Shown here: positions 31,095 to 38,196 of the stretch, piece after piece | How the letters are laid out: each line of letters opens with the position of its first letter | Numbering within the stretch: position 1 is the first letter of the stretch | NCBI GenBank assembly: GCA_036501845.1 | Contig: DASXZO010000045.1 | Span: 1 to 42,765 of the forward strand | DNA length: 42,765 nucleotides | Reading direction: 5' to 3' | Origin: JBBREP01 sp036501845 | Lineage (GTDB): Bacteria; Actinomycetota; Acidimicrobiia; IMCC26256; PALSA-610 | The notes under the pieces: generated by a model | Told to the model about the DNA's origin: nothing | Databases searched by the model: none | The model's input: only the letters and a program-made list of their open reading frames with translations | Made by a program: the position numbers and the translations under genes

Positions 31095-32659
31095 GACACT
31101 CCCACAATCAGTGCGCCTGCCTGGTCTTTGGCCCACAGGTAGTCCGTCTTGCCCACGGCGGTGTGCTGGATCTCGGGAACCACGTACACGTTCTTCGGCA
31201 CCTTGAAGTGAGCGATCAAGGTTCGGCAGTGTTCCCGCAGGTGGGCGATGTCGATCGTCGCGCCGGGGCGAGGCTGCACGAGCGCCACACAACGCTCACC
31301 CCACCGTTCGTCGGGCATCCCCACCACCGCGGCGTCGTACACGTCGGGCGATGCTCGCAGGGCCGCTTCCACCTCGTCGGGGAAGATCTTCTCGCCGCCC
31401 GAGTTGATGCATTGCGAGCCGCGGCCGAGCAGTACGACTGCGCCGTCGGCGTCGACGGTCGCAAAGTCGCCGGGCACCACCCAGCGGCACCCATCGGCGT
31501 CGGTGGGGAACGTCTGCGCGGTCTTGGCCTCGTCGCGCCAGTAGCCGAGCGGGATGTGGCCGCGCCGAGCCAACCGGCCGATCTCGCCCGAGCCCGGTAC
31601 CACCGGTTGCAGGTGGTCGTCGAGCACCGCGATGTGCGCCGGCGGTGAGAACCGCGCCGGTGCTGCGGCGTCGCCGAGATCCTTGGCGACCGCGCTCGTC
31701 ACGCACGCCGGTCCGATCTCACTCGCGCCGAAGGCGTCGCTGATCATCACACCCGGACGGGCCGTGCACAGCTCGGCCTTCACCGCGCCGGTCAGTGGCG
31801 CGCCGCCGCTCCCCACCATGAAGAGCGCAGGCAGGTCGCGCTTCTGCATCGCCTGCGCGAGCGGGCGGGCCATGGCGTCGCCGATCACCGCGAGCGAGTT
31901 CACGCGCTCACGCGCCGCGAGCTCGACCACCGCGTCGGCGTCGAAGCCGGGATTCGTCCACACCACGAGCACATGTCCGCAGAGCAACGCGACGAACAGC
32001 ATCCACTGCGCGCCGCTGTGCATGAGCGGGCTCGTCGTCATCATCACGGCTTGCGGCGTGGTGGCGTTGGCGCGGATCTCTTCTGGCGCAGCAATCGGCG
32101 GGCCACCCACCCGGCCGCCACTCGCAGTTGCGAAGAACGCATCCTCGTGCCGCCACACCACGCCCTTGGGCTTCCCGGTGGTGCCGCCCGTGTACACGAT
32201 GTAGCGGTCGTCGGCCGAGCGAGGTGCGAAGTCGCGCACCGGCGACGCGCTTGCCACCGCGGCTTCGTATTCGTCGCCGATCACCAGCACGTCGCGCAGG
32301 CGAGACAGATCACTCGGAACGGTGAACGGTGGCTGCAGGATCGCCGCCACACACTCGGCGTCGCCGTACACCTCACGCAGCTCCGACTCCACGTAGCGGT
32401 AGTTGATGTTGATCGGCACGGCCCGGATCTTGAAACAGGCCAGCATCGACTCCGGCCATTCGACACAGTTCGCAGCATGGATTGCCACGTGGTCACCCGG
32501 CCCGACACCGCGCCCCTGCAGCACGTGCGCGAGGCGCGTGGCGCGCTCGTCGAGCTCGCCGAACGTTCGCCGGTGCGGTGGCGCAACGAGGCACGCCCGG
32601 TCGGGGCCGGCGTCGACCACCAACTCGAACAGGTCGGCGAGGTTGAACACCGGGCTCAC
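31091..32659 (-). CDS. Acyl-CoA synthetase, FadD-like (ANL superfamily)
   Basis: A 522-residue AMP-forming ligase. The ATP motif is IVYTGGTTGKPKGVVWRHED, followed by DAFGASEIG, the hinge region GRGSQCINSGGEKIFPDEVE and the catalytic Lys in HTAVGKTDYLWAKDQ. It is clearly paralogous to the ligase at 18536-20212: both start with F-x-LADLFE-x-V and share the WRHED motif. Acids of steroid, terpenoid or fatty type are likely substrates. GTG 32659 overlaps the P450 stop as GTGA and its stop overlaps glgP, so the four-gene operon is tightly coupled. Confidence 0.92.
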   Translation of the reverse strand: MSPVFNLADLFELVVDAGPDRACLVAPPHRRTFGELDERATRLAHVLQGRGVGPGDHVAIHAANCVEWPESMLACFKIRAVPININYRYVESELREVYGDAECVAAILQPPFTVPSDLSRLRDVLVIGDEYEAAVASASPVRDFAPRSADDRYIVYTGGTTGKPKGVVWRHEDAFFATASGGRVGGPPIAAPEEIRANATTPQAVMMTTSPLMHSGAQWMLFVALLCGHVLVVWTNPGFDADAVVELAARERVNSLAVIGDAMARPLAQAMQKRDLPALFMVGSGGAPLTGAVKAELCTARPGVMISDAFGASEIGPACVTSAVAKDLGDAAAPARFSPPAHIAVLDDHLQPVVPGSGEIGRLARRGHIPLGYWRDEAKTAQTFPTDADGCRWVVPGDFATVDADGAVVLLGRGSQCINSGGEKIFPDEVEAALRASPDVYDAAVVGMPDERWGERCVALVQPRPGATIDIAHLREHCRTLIAHFKVPKNVYVVPEIQHTAVGKTDYLWAKDQAGALIVGVS

Positions 32660-33882
32660 GTGAACTTCACCGTGGTGGGCAGCGCGGCGAAGCCGCGCAC
32701 GTTCACGGAGTGCACCCGCGCCGCGCCGGCTTCGTCGATCTCGTAGTCGGCGACGCGCGCCACGAGCTCGCGCAGCGCTACTCGCGTCTCGAGGCGCGCC
32801 AGCGCGGCACCGAGACAGAAGTGCCGGCCGAAGCCGAAGCTCACCAGCTCGTTGCGTTCCGACGCCGGCCGCTCGAGGTGGAAGTGATCGGGTTCGCGGA
32901 ACACGCGCTCGTCGCGATTCGCCGAGCCGATGAGCAGCACCGTGCGGCCACCGGCAGGAATCGTGCCACCGTGCAACTCGACCGGCACCCGAGCGGTGCG
33001 GGCGATGATCTGGCTCGACGTGTCGAAGCGCAGCGTCTCCTCCACCCAGTCGCCGATACGCGCCGGGTCGGCGAACGGCTTGGCGCGTTCGTCAGGAAAC
33101 TTCCATCCCCAATACCAGGCGTGCGCGAGCAGCTTCGTGGTGGTCTCGTTGCCCGCCACCACCATGAGGAACAAGAAGGCGATGATCTCGTCGTCGGTGA
33201 GGCGGTCGCGTGCGCCGTCGACCTCGAGCTCGGCGTCGAGGAGCGCGGTGGTGAGATCGTCGGGCGCACTGCCACGGCTGCGGCGGCGATCGGAAACCAT
33301 CTCCGCGTAGTAGCCCGCGAGCCGCAGCGCCGCGTCCATGCCGGCCGGCGGCACGTCGTGCACATCGGGCTCGCGATGCACCACGAGGTCGGCGAGCCGC
33401 CGGAGCTCGGCGCGGTCGGCCGGCGGCACGCCGAGCAGCTCGGACACCACGTCCATCGGCAGCCGGCCGGCGAAGTCGGTGACGAAATCGAACTGGTCTG
33501 ACACTTCGTCGAGATAGCCGCGCGTCAACGCTTCGATGCGCGGCTCGAGCTCGGCGACACGTCGCGGCGTGAAGCCGCGCGACACGAGGGCGCGCATACG
33601 ACCGTGGCGCGGCGGGTCCATCGCTAGGAACGACGAGGTTCGCTCGGCCTGCGGTCCGGTGGCCGACGGGTCGAGGCTCACGCCGTCGGACGACGAGAAA
33701 CGCTCCGAGTCCTTGAACGCGCCCACCACGGCGGCGTGGCGCGACAACGCCCAGAAGCCTCGATCCGCGTTGTGGTACAGCGGCGCTTCGGCGCGCAGGC
33801 GCGCGTAGGTGGGGTACGGGTCCTCGTGGAACTCGTACGAGTAAGGATCGAGCACGACGGGCGGGTCGGGCATCAGGGGCAT
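32656..33882 (-). CDS. Cytochrome P450
   Basis: A 408-residue soluble bacterial P450. Landmarks are the I-helix AGNETTTKLLAHA, the K-helix ExxR in VEETLRFDTSS, and the heme-binding loop FGFGRHFCLGAALARLE with the thiolate Cys. It hydroxylates an unknown substrate with electrons from a ferredoxin and reductase that are not encoded nearby. ATG 33882 is used; ATG 33873 is an in-frame alternative three codons later. The adjacent acyl-CoA synthetase suggests oxidation and then CoA activation of a lipid or terpenoid side chain; the specific compound is not inferable. Confidence 0.93.
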   Translation of the reverse strand: MPLMPDPPVVLDPYSYEFHEDPYPTYARLRAEAPLYHNADRGFWALSRHAAVVGAFKDSERFSSSDGVSLDPSATGPQAERTSSFLAMDPPRHGRMRALVSRGFTPRRVAELEPRIEALTRGYLDEVSDQFDFVTDFAGRLPMDVVSELLGVPPADRAELRRLADLVVHREPDVHDVPPAGMDAALRLAGYYAEMVSDRRRSRGSAPDDLTTALLDAELEVDGARDRLTDDEIIAFLFLMVVAGNETTTKLLAHAWYWGWKFPDERAKPFADPARIGDWVEETLRFDTSSQIIARTARVPVELHGGTIPAGGRTVLLIGSANRDERVFREPDHFHLERPASERNELVSFGFGRHFCLGAALARLETRVALRELVARVADYEIDEAGAARVHSVNVRGFAALPTTVKFT

Positions 33883-33914
33883 TCTCGCCGCGCGGGCGAG
33901 CGCGGGGCGAACGT

Positions 33915-34757
33915 CTAACTCGCGGGCGTTGCCGGCGTGGCGACGAACGAGCCGTCGAGCCAACGGCCCGAGCCGGGTGATGGCCACAGTGGTCCGATGA
34001 GCAGGGCGTTCTCGCCGCGCACACCGTCGAGCCAGCGCTCGACCGACGCCGGGTCGGGATGCTGTTGCGGGCATTCGCCGGTGGCGAGGTGCAGCGGGCT
34101 CACGGTGAGATGGCCGAGCATGATCGCGGCGTCGCCGCCCGACTCGATGTGCAGCGCCATGTGACCGGGCGAGTGCCCGCCCACCACCTCGACGCGCACA
34201 CCAGGCACGATCTCGTCGCCGCTGTCGACGGCGCGCATCACACCCTGCGCGCGAAGCGCGTCGAGTGCGGGATGCGGGGGCGTCGCAAACTGGACGCTCG
34301 GGTGCGCGCCCGCGTCGAGCGCGTCGAGTTCGGCGCGGCTCGCGTAGAGCGGAGCGTTCGGGAAGAACGGCGTCCACGCGCCGTCGTCGCGCCACGCCCA
34401 CATGCCGATACCTTCGGCGTGAGTCATCACCGCGTGCGTGACGCTCTCGCGCGGCATGCCGGCGTCGGCGAGCAAGGCGGCGAAGGCCTCCTGATGGAAG
34501 TCGGCATCGGGTCCGTCGCGCAAGATGTCGTCGGCGGCTTGTGCAGGGTCGACGGCGATCAGCGCGTCACCGGTGCGGATCAGCCACACCGCGGCGCCGG
34601 CGCGCGGATCGTCGCCCTCGGCCCACAGCGGCTCGGCCCACGGCACGGCGCGAATCTGCTCGGCCGACAGACCCACGCGGTCGGCCGGCACCGTGACATC
34701 GGCGTAGCCGACGCGGATCAATTCGATGTCGCCCACCCGGCATCGGTCGATAGTCAT
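33915..34757 (-). CDS. Metallo-beta-lactamase-fold protein with degenerate metal motif
   Basis: A 280-residue MBL-fold protein. The fold is recognised from GAAVWLIRTGDALIAVDPA, VEVVGGHSPGHMALHIESGG and AIMLGHLTVSPLHLATGECP. The canonical HxHxDH is replaced by THAEGIGMWAW, keeping only the first His, while the HSPGH and downstream His are kept. It may therefore bind one metal or a different set, or be catalytically altered. ATG 34757 lies six bases after TACGCT, suggesting a leaderless transcript. It is the first gene of the P450-ligase-glgP operon. A perfect 12-bp palindrome lies upstream at 34829-34840. Confidence 0.78.
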   Translation of the reverse strand: MTIDRCRVGDIELIRVGYADVTVPADRVGLSAEQIRAVPWAEPLWAEGDDPRAGAAVWLIRTGDALIAVDPAQAADDILRDGPDADFHQEAFAALLADAGMPRESVTHAVMTHAEGIGMWAWRDDGAWTPFFPNAPLYASRAELDALDAGAHPSVQFATPPHPALDALRAQGVMRAVDSGDEIVPGVRVEVVGGHSPGHMALHIESGGDAAIMLGHLTVSPLHLATGECPQQHPDPASVERWLDGVRGENALLIGPLWPSPGSGRWLDGSFVATPATPAS

Positions 34758-34828
34758 GGAACGAGCGTACGACGACGGTCTACAGCTTTCCTTCAAGTTT
34801 TCGGCAGTCAGGCCGACGGAAGATGTAG

Positions 34829-34840
34829 GTGACCGGTCAC
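34829..34840. promoter_or_regulatory. Perfect palindrome, candidate operator between divergent genes
   Basis: GTGACCGGTCAC is a self-complementary 12-mer in the 161-bp gap between the minus-strand MBL/P450/glgP operon and the plus-strand small CxxC gene. It lies about 70 bp upstream of each start. Its size and symmetry fit a TetR- or GntR-type dimer site. No regulator gene is adjacent, so this is a candidate only. The rest of the gap shows no gene. Confidence 0.45.
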
Positions 34841-34918
34841 GGGCACGGTGGCTGAACCGAAAACGAACTATGTGGGGCATGCTGGGCCCTGCCCCTCTCG
34901 TCCCGAGAGGAGACCTCC

Positions 34919-35098
34919 GTGTTGTTCGAAGACGGCCATTGGGTCTGTCGCTGGTGTGGGGCGACGCTCGACATTCCATTGGACCGGCGTCTCGTCGCCA
35001 CCCAACAGTGCGACGGGGCGGGTGTCGACCACCGCGTGATCGAGGTCGACGGTCGGACGGTGCACGAATGCGCCGTGCCAAAGAAAGAAGTTGCCTAG
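34919..35098 (+). CDS. Small CxxC protein, paralogue of its convergent neighbour
   Basis: A 59-residue protein beginning MLFEDGHWVCRWCG and ending with VHECAVPKKEVA. The CxxC near the start plus a His-x-Cys near the end could hold one zinc. GTG 34919 is preceded by AGGAG with six bases of spacing, strong support for translation. It is too short for many gene finders. It resembles the convergent gene at 35095-35298 in the frame GHW-x-C-x2-CG ... RV-x2-VD-x3-VH-x-C, and the two genes overlap by four bases at their stops. Function is unknown. Confidence 0.75.
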   Translation: MLFEDGHWVCRWCGATLDIPLDRRLVATQQCDGAGVDHRVIEVDGRTVHECAVPKKEVA

Positions 35099-35298
35099 GC
35101 CGCGAACGAGCTGCCCGGGACACCGCCGTTCGGGCCGAGCTCGCAGCGGTGGACCTCGTTGCGATCGACGTAGACGACGCGCACGGTCGGCCGGCCGCTC
35201 ACGCCACGGATCTCGCTGGTGGGGCGAGCATCCTCGCGGACGTCGCCGACCAACTGGCCGCACAACGTGCAATGCCAATGGCCAAAGTCCAGGCGCAT
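35095..35298 (-). CDS. Small CxxC protein, second member of the convergent pair
   Basis: A 67-residue protein beginning MRLDFGHWHCTLCGQLVG and containing RVVYVDRNEVHRCELG. It shares the GHW-x-C-x2-CG start and the VD-x3-VH-x-C motif with the neighbour on the other strand. GGTGGAG immediately precedes ATG 35298. A longer frame to 35376 has no ribosome-binding site. The stop TAG lies in the palindrome CTAG, shared with the stop of the opposite gene. A single-zinc fold is likely; partner and role are unknown. Confidence 0.7.
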   Translation of the reverse strand: MRLDFGHWHCTLCGQLVGDVREDARPTSEIRGVSGRPTVRVVYVDRNEVHRCELGPNGGVPGSSFAA

Positions 35299-35402
35299 GC
35301 TCCACCTCCCCGTTGTTGCCGGCTCACGGTACGGGGAGGCGAAGGCCGTATGGCCCTCCGCCGCAACAACTTGCAAACACGCGGTTCAGTTGCTCAGTGG
35401 GC

Positions 35403-35960
35403 TCAGTCGGCGTCGAAGCTCACCAGCGCGGCCTCCACGGTGTCGCCGCGCCGGCCCGGTGCACGGTGGTACTTCCAATACATGTTCGTGTGCGTGATCA
35501 CGTCACCGGGCGGCGGCGCACCGTACGACGACAGGTCTTCGGTGGTGTGCGCGTCGGCCACCAAGGTGGCGTCGTAGCCGCGTGCGATCGCGCCGTGGAG
35601 TGTCGAGCGGATGCACGCATCGGTCTGCGCGCCGGTGACCACGAGGCGCCCGACGCCTTGCGCCGCGAGCAATTCCTCGAGCTCGGTCTCCTCGAAGGCG
35701 TCGCCGTACTCCTTGTGCACGAGCGACTCGGCGTCGTCGCGATGCAGCTCCGGCACGTACTCCCACTCTTCGGTGCCCTGTTCGAGCTCTTCGTCGTGGT
35801 GCTGCACCCAGATCACAGGCACATGCTCGGCCCGCGCCTTGTCGATCAGCGTGTTGATGTTGCCGATGACCGCATCGCGGTTGTGCGCGCTGCCCACCAC
35901 GCCGTTCTGGACGTCGATGATCAGCAGCGCAGCATTCGGTCGATTAGAAAGTGTCGTCAT
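35403..35960 (-). CDS. Cysteine hydrolase, isochorismatase-like
   Basis: A 185-residue isochorismatase-superfamily hydrolase. The catalytic Asp lies in NAALLIIDVQNGVV, the Lys in VHKEYGDAFEETELEELL and the Cys in VTGAQTDACIRSTLHGAIAR. The family includes nicotinamidases and related amidases; residues around the metal site are not clear enough to name a substrate. ATG 35960 (MTTLSNRPNA) is chosen; a frame to 36014 overlaps the lipoprotein gene end and is less likely. No functional link with its neighbours is apparent. Confidence 0.88.
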   Translation of the reverse strand: MTTLSNRPNAALLIIDVQNGVVGSAHNRDAVIGNINTLIDKARAEHVPVIWVQHHDEELEQGTEEWEYVPELHRDDAESLVHKEYGDAFEETELEELLAAQGVGRLVVTGAQTDACIRSTLHGAIARGYDATLVADAHTTEDLSSYGAPPPGDVITHTNMYWKYHRAPGRRGDTVEAALVSFDAD

Positions 35961-36003
35961 AACGACCGCGACGGTACGCGGTACACCACGTTCGACCCAA
36001 GGC

Positions 36004-36297
36004 TTACTGATCAACTCGACTGCGCGACCGGCCGCCCGGGTGTGCGTGTGTCAGCGCCTCAGCGAGATGTGGCCCCGTCGCCACGGTGCACAGCACCGAG
36101 CCGTTGTTCAGGTTCGTCGCTCCGACGCGTACTTGGTTCTTCGGGTAGTGCGTCCGATGGAGCGTCTCGCAGCGCCGCGTCGCGTCGGCTTGCATCGTTT
36201 GGATCTGGCTACGCGACGGCCCGCTCGAAGTCGAGCAGGCTGTGAACGCCACGGCCGCCAGGAGCGCGCATGACGCGATACGCACCCCACGCAGCAC
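36004..36297 (-). CDS. Small lipoprotein with a two-Cys domain
   Basis: A 97-residue lipoprotein. The signal peptide ends with the lipobox FTAC, so Cys21 should be lipidated. Residues 38-75 hold the motif RRCETLHRTHYPK followed by NGSVLCTV, with two Cys that may form a disulfide. The same motif occurs in the lipoprotein at 38193-38819. The C-terminus is His/Arg-rich. No known family is recognised. The protein would be exposed on the outer face of the cell membrane. Confidence 0.7.
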   Translation of the reverse strand: MLRGVRIASCALLAAVAFTACSTSSGPSRSQIQTMQADATRRCETLHRTHYPKNQVRVGATNLNNGSVLCTVATGPHLAEALTHAHPGGRSRSRVDQ

Positions 36298-36376
36298 GGC
36301 CCGAGGCTACGTCGCTCTGCGTGTCGCCCTATTTTGTGGTGCGGCTCCGTTCTCACGAGCGTGGCGTGCGAACTCG

Positions 36377-36409
36377 CTTGGCCCGCGCTGCCGCGGCAGC
36401 GCGGCCAAG
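36377..36409. repeat. 33-nt inverted repeat with a 22-bp perfect palindromic core
   Basis: Left arm CTTGGCCCGCGCTGCCG and right arm CGGCAGCGCGGCCAAG pair perfectly except for one bulged C; the inner 22 bp (36383-36404) are perfectly self-complementary around CCGCGG. It lies in the 183-bp gap between a minus-strand lipoprotein gene and a plus-strand orphan gene, so it is not between convergent ends. It could be a regulator site or a mobile-repeat remnant. A partial copy lies at 37167-37181. Nothing else is recognised in 36298-36480. Confidence 0.65.
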
Positions 36410-36480
36410 TCACAACCACTGACCTGGCGAATGCGCACGGCAATCCCACCCACCACGCAACCGACGCTCGCGGGCAGAAT

Positions 36481-36969
36481 GTGGAGGTGCCAGTTCCTGC
36501 CGAACGCTTCTCCTACGCGCCCGGTAGGCGCGGTGACTATGAACCAGAGTGGATCGCCGAAGGTTCGATTGGTCGATGTGTGTGGAAGGCCGGCATCGGC
36601 GACCGCAACCCGCCCGGGCTCGACCTTGTCGTAGATCAGTGGGCCGAGGACTATTCGTACGGGTCGTCGCATACGGCCGGGTCGGTTGACCTCACTGGCA
36701 AAGGCTTCACGATTGGTCAGTTCCCGACGCGAGACGGGAACACGCCGCCGGGCGAACCTTGGTTACTCGTTGGCCTCGCCCCCGCGAGGACGACAGCCGT
36801 CCGATGCGCGCTCAGTACGGGAGCAGTAGTGCAAGCCGAAGTGGTCGAGTTGCCCCGCTGGTCGTGTTGTGCGTATTGGTGCCTCGTCGAGGAACGGCAC
36901 CTATTGATCGAGCGAGTGCTCACCATCGACGGCAACGACCGCCACTTCCCAACTACCGGTTCGAGATGA
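36481..36969 (+). CDS. Hypothetical protein
   Basis: A 162-residue protein with no recognised family. It contains the stretch RCVWKAGIGDRNPPGLDLVV, LTGKGFTIGQFPTRDGNTPP and a Cys-rich segment ELPRWSCCAYWC near the end. The composition looks protein-like, with more varied third codon positions than neighbouring housekeeping genes, which may mean recent acquisition. GTG 36481 is the first plausible start after non-coding-looking sequence, but GTG 36487 is equally possible and no good ribosome-binding site is seen. It lies between two copies of a TGCCGCGGCAGCGCG word. The 278 bp after it (36970-37247) show no supported gene. Confidence 0.5.
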   Translation: MEVPVPAERFSYAPGRRGDYEPEWIAEGSIGRCVWKAGIGDRNPPGLDLVVDQWAEDYSYGSSHTAGSVDLTGKGFTIGQFPTRDGNTPPGEPWLLVGLAPARTTAVRCALSTGAVVQAEVVELPRWSCCAYWCLVEERHLLIERVLTIDGNDRHFPTTGSR

Positions 36970-37247
36970 TGCCGTCGGGACCCGCGTTGACGCGCACGTC
37001 CGAGTCTGGATGCTCCGCGTCCGCGCGTCGGATCGCAGTGGTGCCGGCGTGTGGTGGTGGATTCGTGGCGTGCCAGTTCTAGACCGTCCGCCGATGCCCA
37101 AATGACACTCGACACGGTGTGGCGAGCCCGTCAGGCGTGGCGCGAGCGCCAGGCGTGGTCGCGCGATGCCGCGGCAGCGCGCGCTGGGTCGCGACGTTGC
37201 TCATGCGACAAAGGTTCATCCTCGCGGAGCGGGCCTACGCTCGAGAA

Positions 37248-37505
37248 GTGCTTCCGAAACCGCCTCTGGGCATGTGCCCACGCTGCAACACGCAGACGGT
37301 AGTGATGGAGATCGAACAGATCAGCGAGCACGAAGGCATCGCGATCCCGCGCATCGTTTCCGCGCGCTGCTCGTCATGCGGCCTCGACCCGATGACCGAG
37401 TGGACCGAGCCCTCCGAAGCAACGGACGAGGACGAGGACGCCGAGTTCGGTGACGGGAGTGTGGCCGACCTTGGCGCGGTGCGGCGAGCGGTCGAAGGCA
37501 GCTAA
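37248..37505 (+). CDS. Small zinc-ribbon protein
   Basis: An 85-residue protein with two CxxC knuckles, MCPRCNTQ and ARCSSCGLDP, about 30 residues apart, forming a probable zinc ribbon; the C-terminal third is acidic (ATDEDEDAEFGDG). GTG 37248 is chosen because TACGCT ends six bases before it, as at other leaderless starts here. ATG 37203 upstream and ATG 37272 downstream are in frame. Function is unknown; small proteins of this type often bind nucleic acids or act as metal-dependent adaptors. Confidence 0.68.
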   Translation: MLPKPPLGMCPRCNTQTVVMEIEQISEHEGIAIPRIVSARCSSCGLDPMTEWTEPSEATDEDEDAEFGDGSVADLGAVRRAVEGS

Positions 37506-37558
37506 TCCCCTGCCGGAGAGTGGCGTCGCTCGCACGTAGTCACCCAGCGGCCGCTGCC

Positions 37559-37564
37559 TAGAAT
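37559..37564 (+). promoter_or_regulatory. -10 element of a leaderless promoter for the small basic gene
   Basis: TAGAAT is an excellent -10 hexamer. Its end lies five bases before GTG 37570 and eight before ATG 37573, so the transcript should begin at or near the start codon. No clear -35 is visible. Confidence 0.5.
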
Positions 37565-37569
37565 CACTG

Positions 37570-37770
37570 GTGATGGGGCGGGGCAAACTCAGTCGGGACT
37601 TCTCGGAAGCTCGCAGGCGGATGCGCTATCCGACGCCGATCGCGCCGATCGACGAGCAGTTCGCCCATTCCGGCGGCATGTACCAGGGCGCGGCGGGCTG
37701 GCTGAACATACGCTCGTTCTTGCAGTCGTACAGGCAGGTGCGCGGTGAACGCCATGGCGCTCGTCGATAG
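37570..37770 (+). CDS. Small basic hypothetical protein
   Basis: A 66-residue, Arg-rich protein (KLSRDFSEARRRMRYPTPIA near the N-terminus, QSYRQVRGERHGARR at the end). No family is recognised. A perfect TAGAAT -10 sits just before the start, which is the main support for its being real. GTG 37570 and ATG 37573 are both possible. It is followed 18 bp later by a membrane-protein gene that is coupled to a lipoprotein gene, so the three may form an operon. Confidence 0.5.
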   Translation: MMGRGKLSRDFSEARRRMRYPTPIAPIDEQFAHSGGMYQGAAGWLNIRSFLQSYRQVRGERHGARR

Positions 37771-37788
37771 GCAGACGCACCCCCAGAT

Positions 37789-38196
37789 ATGAGCGACGTC
37801 GACGCAACGGCAGAGCCCGTCTGGCGGAACCGGCTGTACGAGCACGAGTCGGGATGGCGTGTCGCGGCTGGCGTCGCGCTCACGCTCGCCACTTGGTGGT
37901 TCGGCTCCATCCTTCCGGACGTCGGCGCTGGCATCGGAAACCTGCTGCTTCTTGCCGTGCTTGTCGCCATGCTCGCTCGGCGTGTCGGGTGGACCCGTTG
38001 GACCGCACGGGTCAGCACTTGGGTGTTCGCCGTGGTTGCCATGGTGAACACACTGCGCGTGCTGAACGAACGTCACGGCGACGTGGTTTGGTTCATCATC
38101 CTGGCGACCATCATCGTCGCCCTCATGGCTCGCTTCGCTTGGTGGGCTGGCTTGCGATTCGCGTACCGGCGCGACCGCATACCGAGCACGCGGTGA
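37789..38196 (+). CDS. Small integral membrane protein, four predicted helices
   Basis: A 135-residue protein with hydrophobic segments around VAAGVALTLATWWFGSIL, GIGNLLLLAVLVAMLA, VSTWVFAVVAMVNTLRVL and VVWFIILATIIVALMARF. The N-terminus (SDVDATAEPVWRNRLYEHES) is polar and cytoplasmic or exposed. No family is recognised. The stop overlaps the GTG start of the following lipoprotein as GTGA, so the two proteins are translationally coupled and may work together in the membrane. Confidence 0.72.
   Translation: MSDVDATAEPVWRNRLYEHESGWRVAAGVALTLATWWFGSILPDVGAGIGNLLLLAVLVAMLARRVGWTRWTARVSTWVFAVVAMVNTLRVLNERHGDVVWFIILATIIVALMARFAWWAGLRFAYRRDRIPSTR

Noticed and set aside
36307..36672. Minus-strand frame of 121 codons across the 33-nt inverted repeat
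   Set aside because: It would read through the palindrome and overlap the better supported plus-strand hypothetical gene; no ribosome-binding site is apparent.
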